NCBI GenBank assembly: GCA_013695925.1
Contig: JACCZO010000164.1
Span: forward strand, 1 to 10,681
Reading direction: 5' to 3'
DNA length: 10,681 nt
Origin: Chthoniobacterales bacterium
GTDB lineage: Bacteria > Verrucomicrobiota > Verrucomicrobiia > Chthoniobacterales > UBA10450
Shown here: piece by piece, positions 10,369 to 10,681 of the stretch
How positions within the stretch are numbered: position 1 is the stretch's first letter
Layout: each line of letters opens with the position of its first letter
Translations under genes and position numbers: made by a program
The notes under the pieces: model-generated
Told to the model about the DNA's origin: nothing
The model's database searches: none
The model's input: only the letters and a program-made list of their open reading frames with translations

Positions 10369-10681
10369 GCCAGCCGAGAGCCGCATTTCCACGAGGAAAC
10401 GCGGTCAGCGCCGGCAGAAGTCGCGGTGATTGTCGATACCAACGGCCACCTTGGAACGGTCGTATCCTCGCCACGATTTAAGGACAATGTCCAGCCGATG
10501 CATAAGGCGAGCGAAGCGATTCTTTCACTTGAACCGGTCACTTTCCGAAAGCCGAAGGTTCGGACACCGTCCAGACGCAGTAATTTGCTTTCGGCTGATC
10601 GGCTCGGAGCGCTGAGCGACCGACTCTGGTCCGTCTGCATGGAGCTCCGTTCACTTCAATGCGCCTGCGCGCACGGAATCT
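10369..10681 (+). pseudogene. Decayed peptidase_S74 (tail-fibre chaperone) fragment
   Basis: The frame open from 10369 to the window end has no good start codon. It contains EVAVIVDTNGHLGTVVSSPR (from about 10417) and FKDNVQPMHKASEAILSLEP then VTFR, matching the start of the S74 intramolecular chaperone domain (pattern VxIDSxGQLGTxxSSxRFKxxIxPMDKASEAILxLKPVTFxYK). S74 domains trim and trimerise tail fibres and many secreted verrucomicrobial adhesin-like proteins. After residue VTFR (about 10548) the expected PQFGLxAEEV and VVRDxxGxPYTVRY cannot be read in frame; LVRLHGAPFTS in a neighbouring frame with stops before it may be their remains. No upstream stalk domain is visible. Confidence 0.6.

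Noticed and set aside
10359..10640. 93-codon frame on the minus strand
   Set aside because: The plus strand of this stretch encodes recognisable S74-domain sequence, so the minus frame is its shadow.

Overview
The window looks like chromosomal DNA of a member of the Verrucomicrobiota (probably a Chthoniobacterales- or Pedosphaera-like soil bacterium). It is GC-rich. It carries several relics of gene families that I know as abundant in that phylum: an N-terminal fragment of a zinc-ribbon Ser/Thr kinase, LxNIST-type repeat-domain fragments and a peptidase_S74 (tail-fibre chaperone) fragment. It also carries dispersed palindromic repeats. This assignment is inferred from gene families; no rRNA or complete marker gene is present.

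Left part (1-3538, minus strand): a compact housekeeping operon transcribed right to left, sppA (signal peptide peptidase) - CPBP-family membrane protease - thiL - tsaE - tsaB. Three junctions overlap (ATGA for CPBP/thiL and tsaE/tsaB; 23 nt for thiL/tsaE), so the genes are probably translationally coupled. TsaE and TsaB act together in tRNA t6A synthesis. The end of thiL is built from an AATGCGG tandem repeat.

Middle (3539-7839): a dispersed repeat ending in a GC-rich hairpin abuts a broken gene fragment. Then comes a divergent pair: a secreted formylglycine-generating enzyme (minus) and a secreted sulfatase (plus) with a CSPSR sulfatase motif, two Cys-rich insertions and a dockerin-like C-terminus. 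The first enzyme would activate the second outside the cytoplasm. A further decayed fragment, probably of the same LxNIST repeat family, follows the sulfatase.

Right part (7840-10681): a frameshifted YetF/DUF421 membrane-protein gene, a kinase relic, a second copy of the dispersed repeat with two hairpin elements in opposite orientation (BIME-like), and the 5' half of a tRNA-Arg(TCT) gene interrupted in its anticodon arm. To its right are a strong stem-loop, imperfect direct repeats, an HTH protein of terminase-small-subunit type, small membrane/unknown ORFs and a decayed S74 domain. This fits an integrated element of unknown extent whose other end lies outside the window.

The least expected signal is a non-palindromic 8-mer, CGTTAGGC/GCCTAACG, present six times on the two strands with conserved flanking bases. 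It behaves like a genome-wide word (uptake-sequence-like or Chi-like) and is my main candidate for something undescribed.
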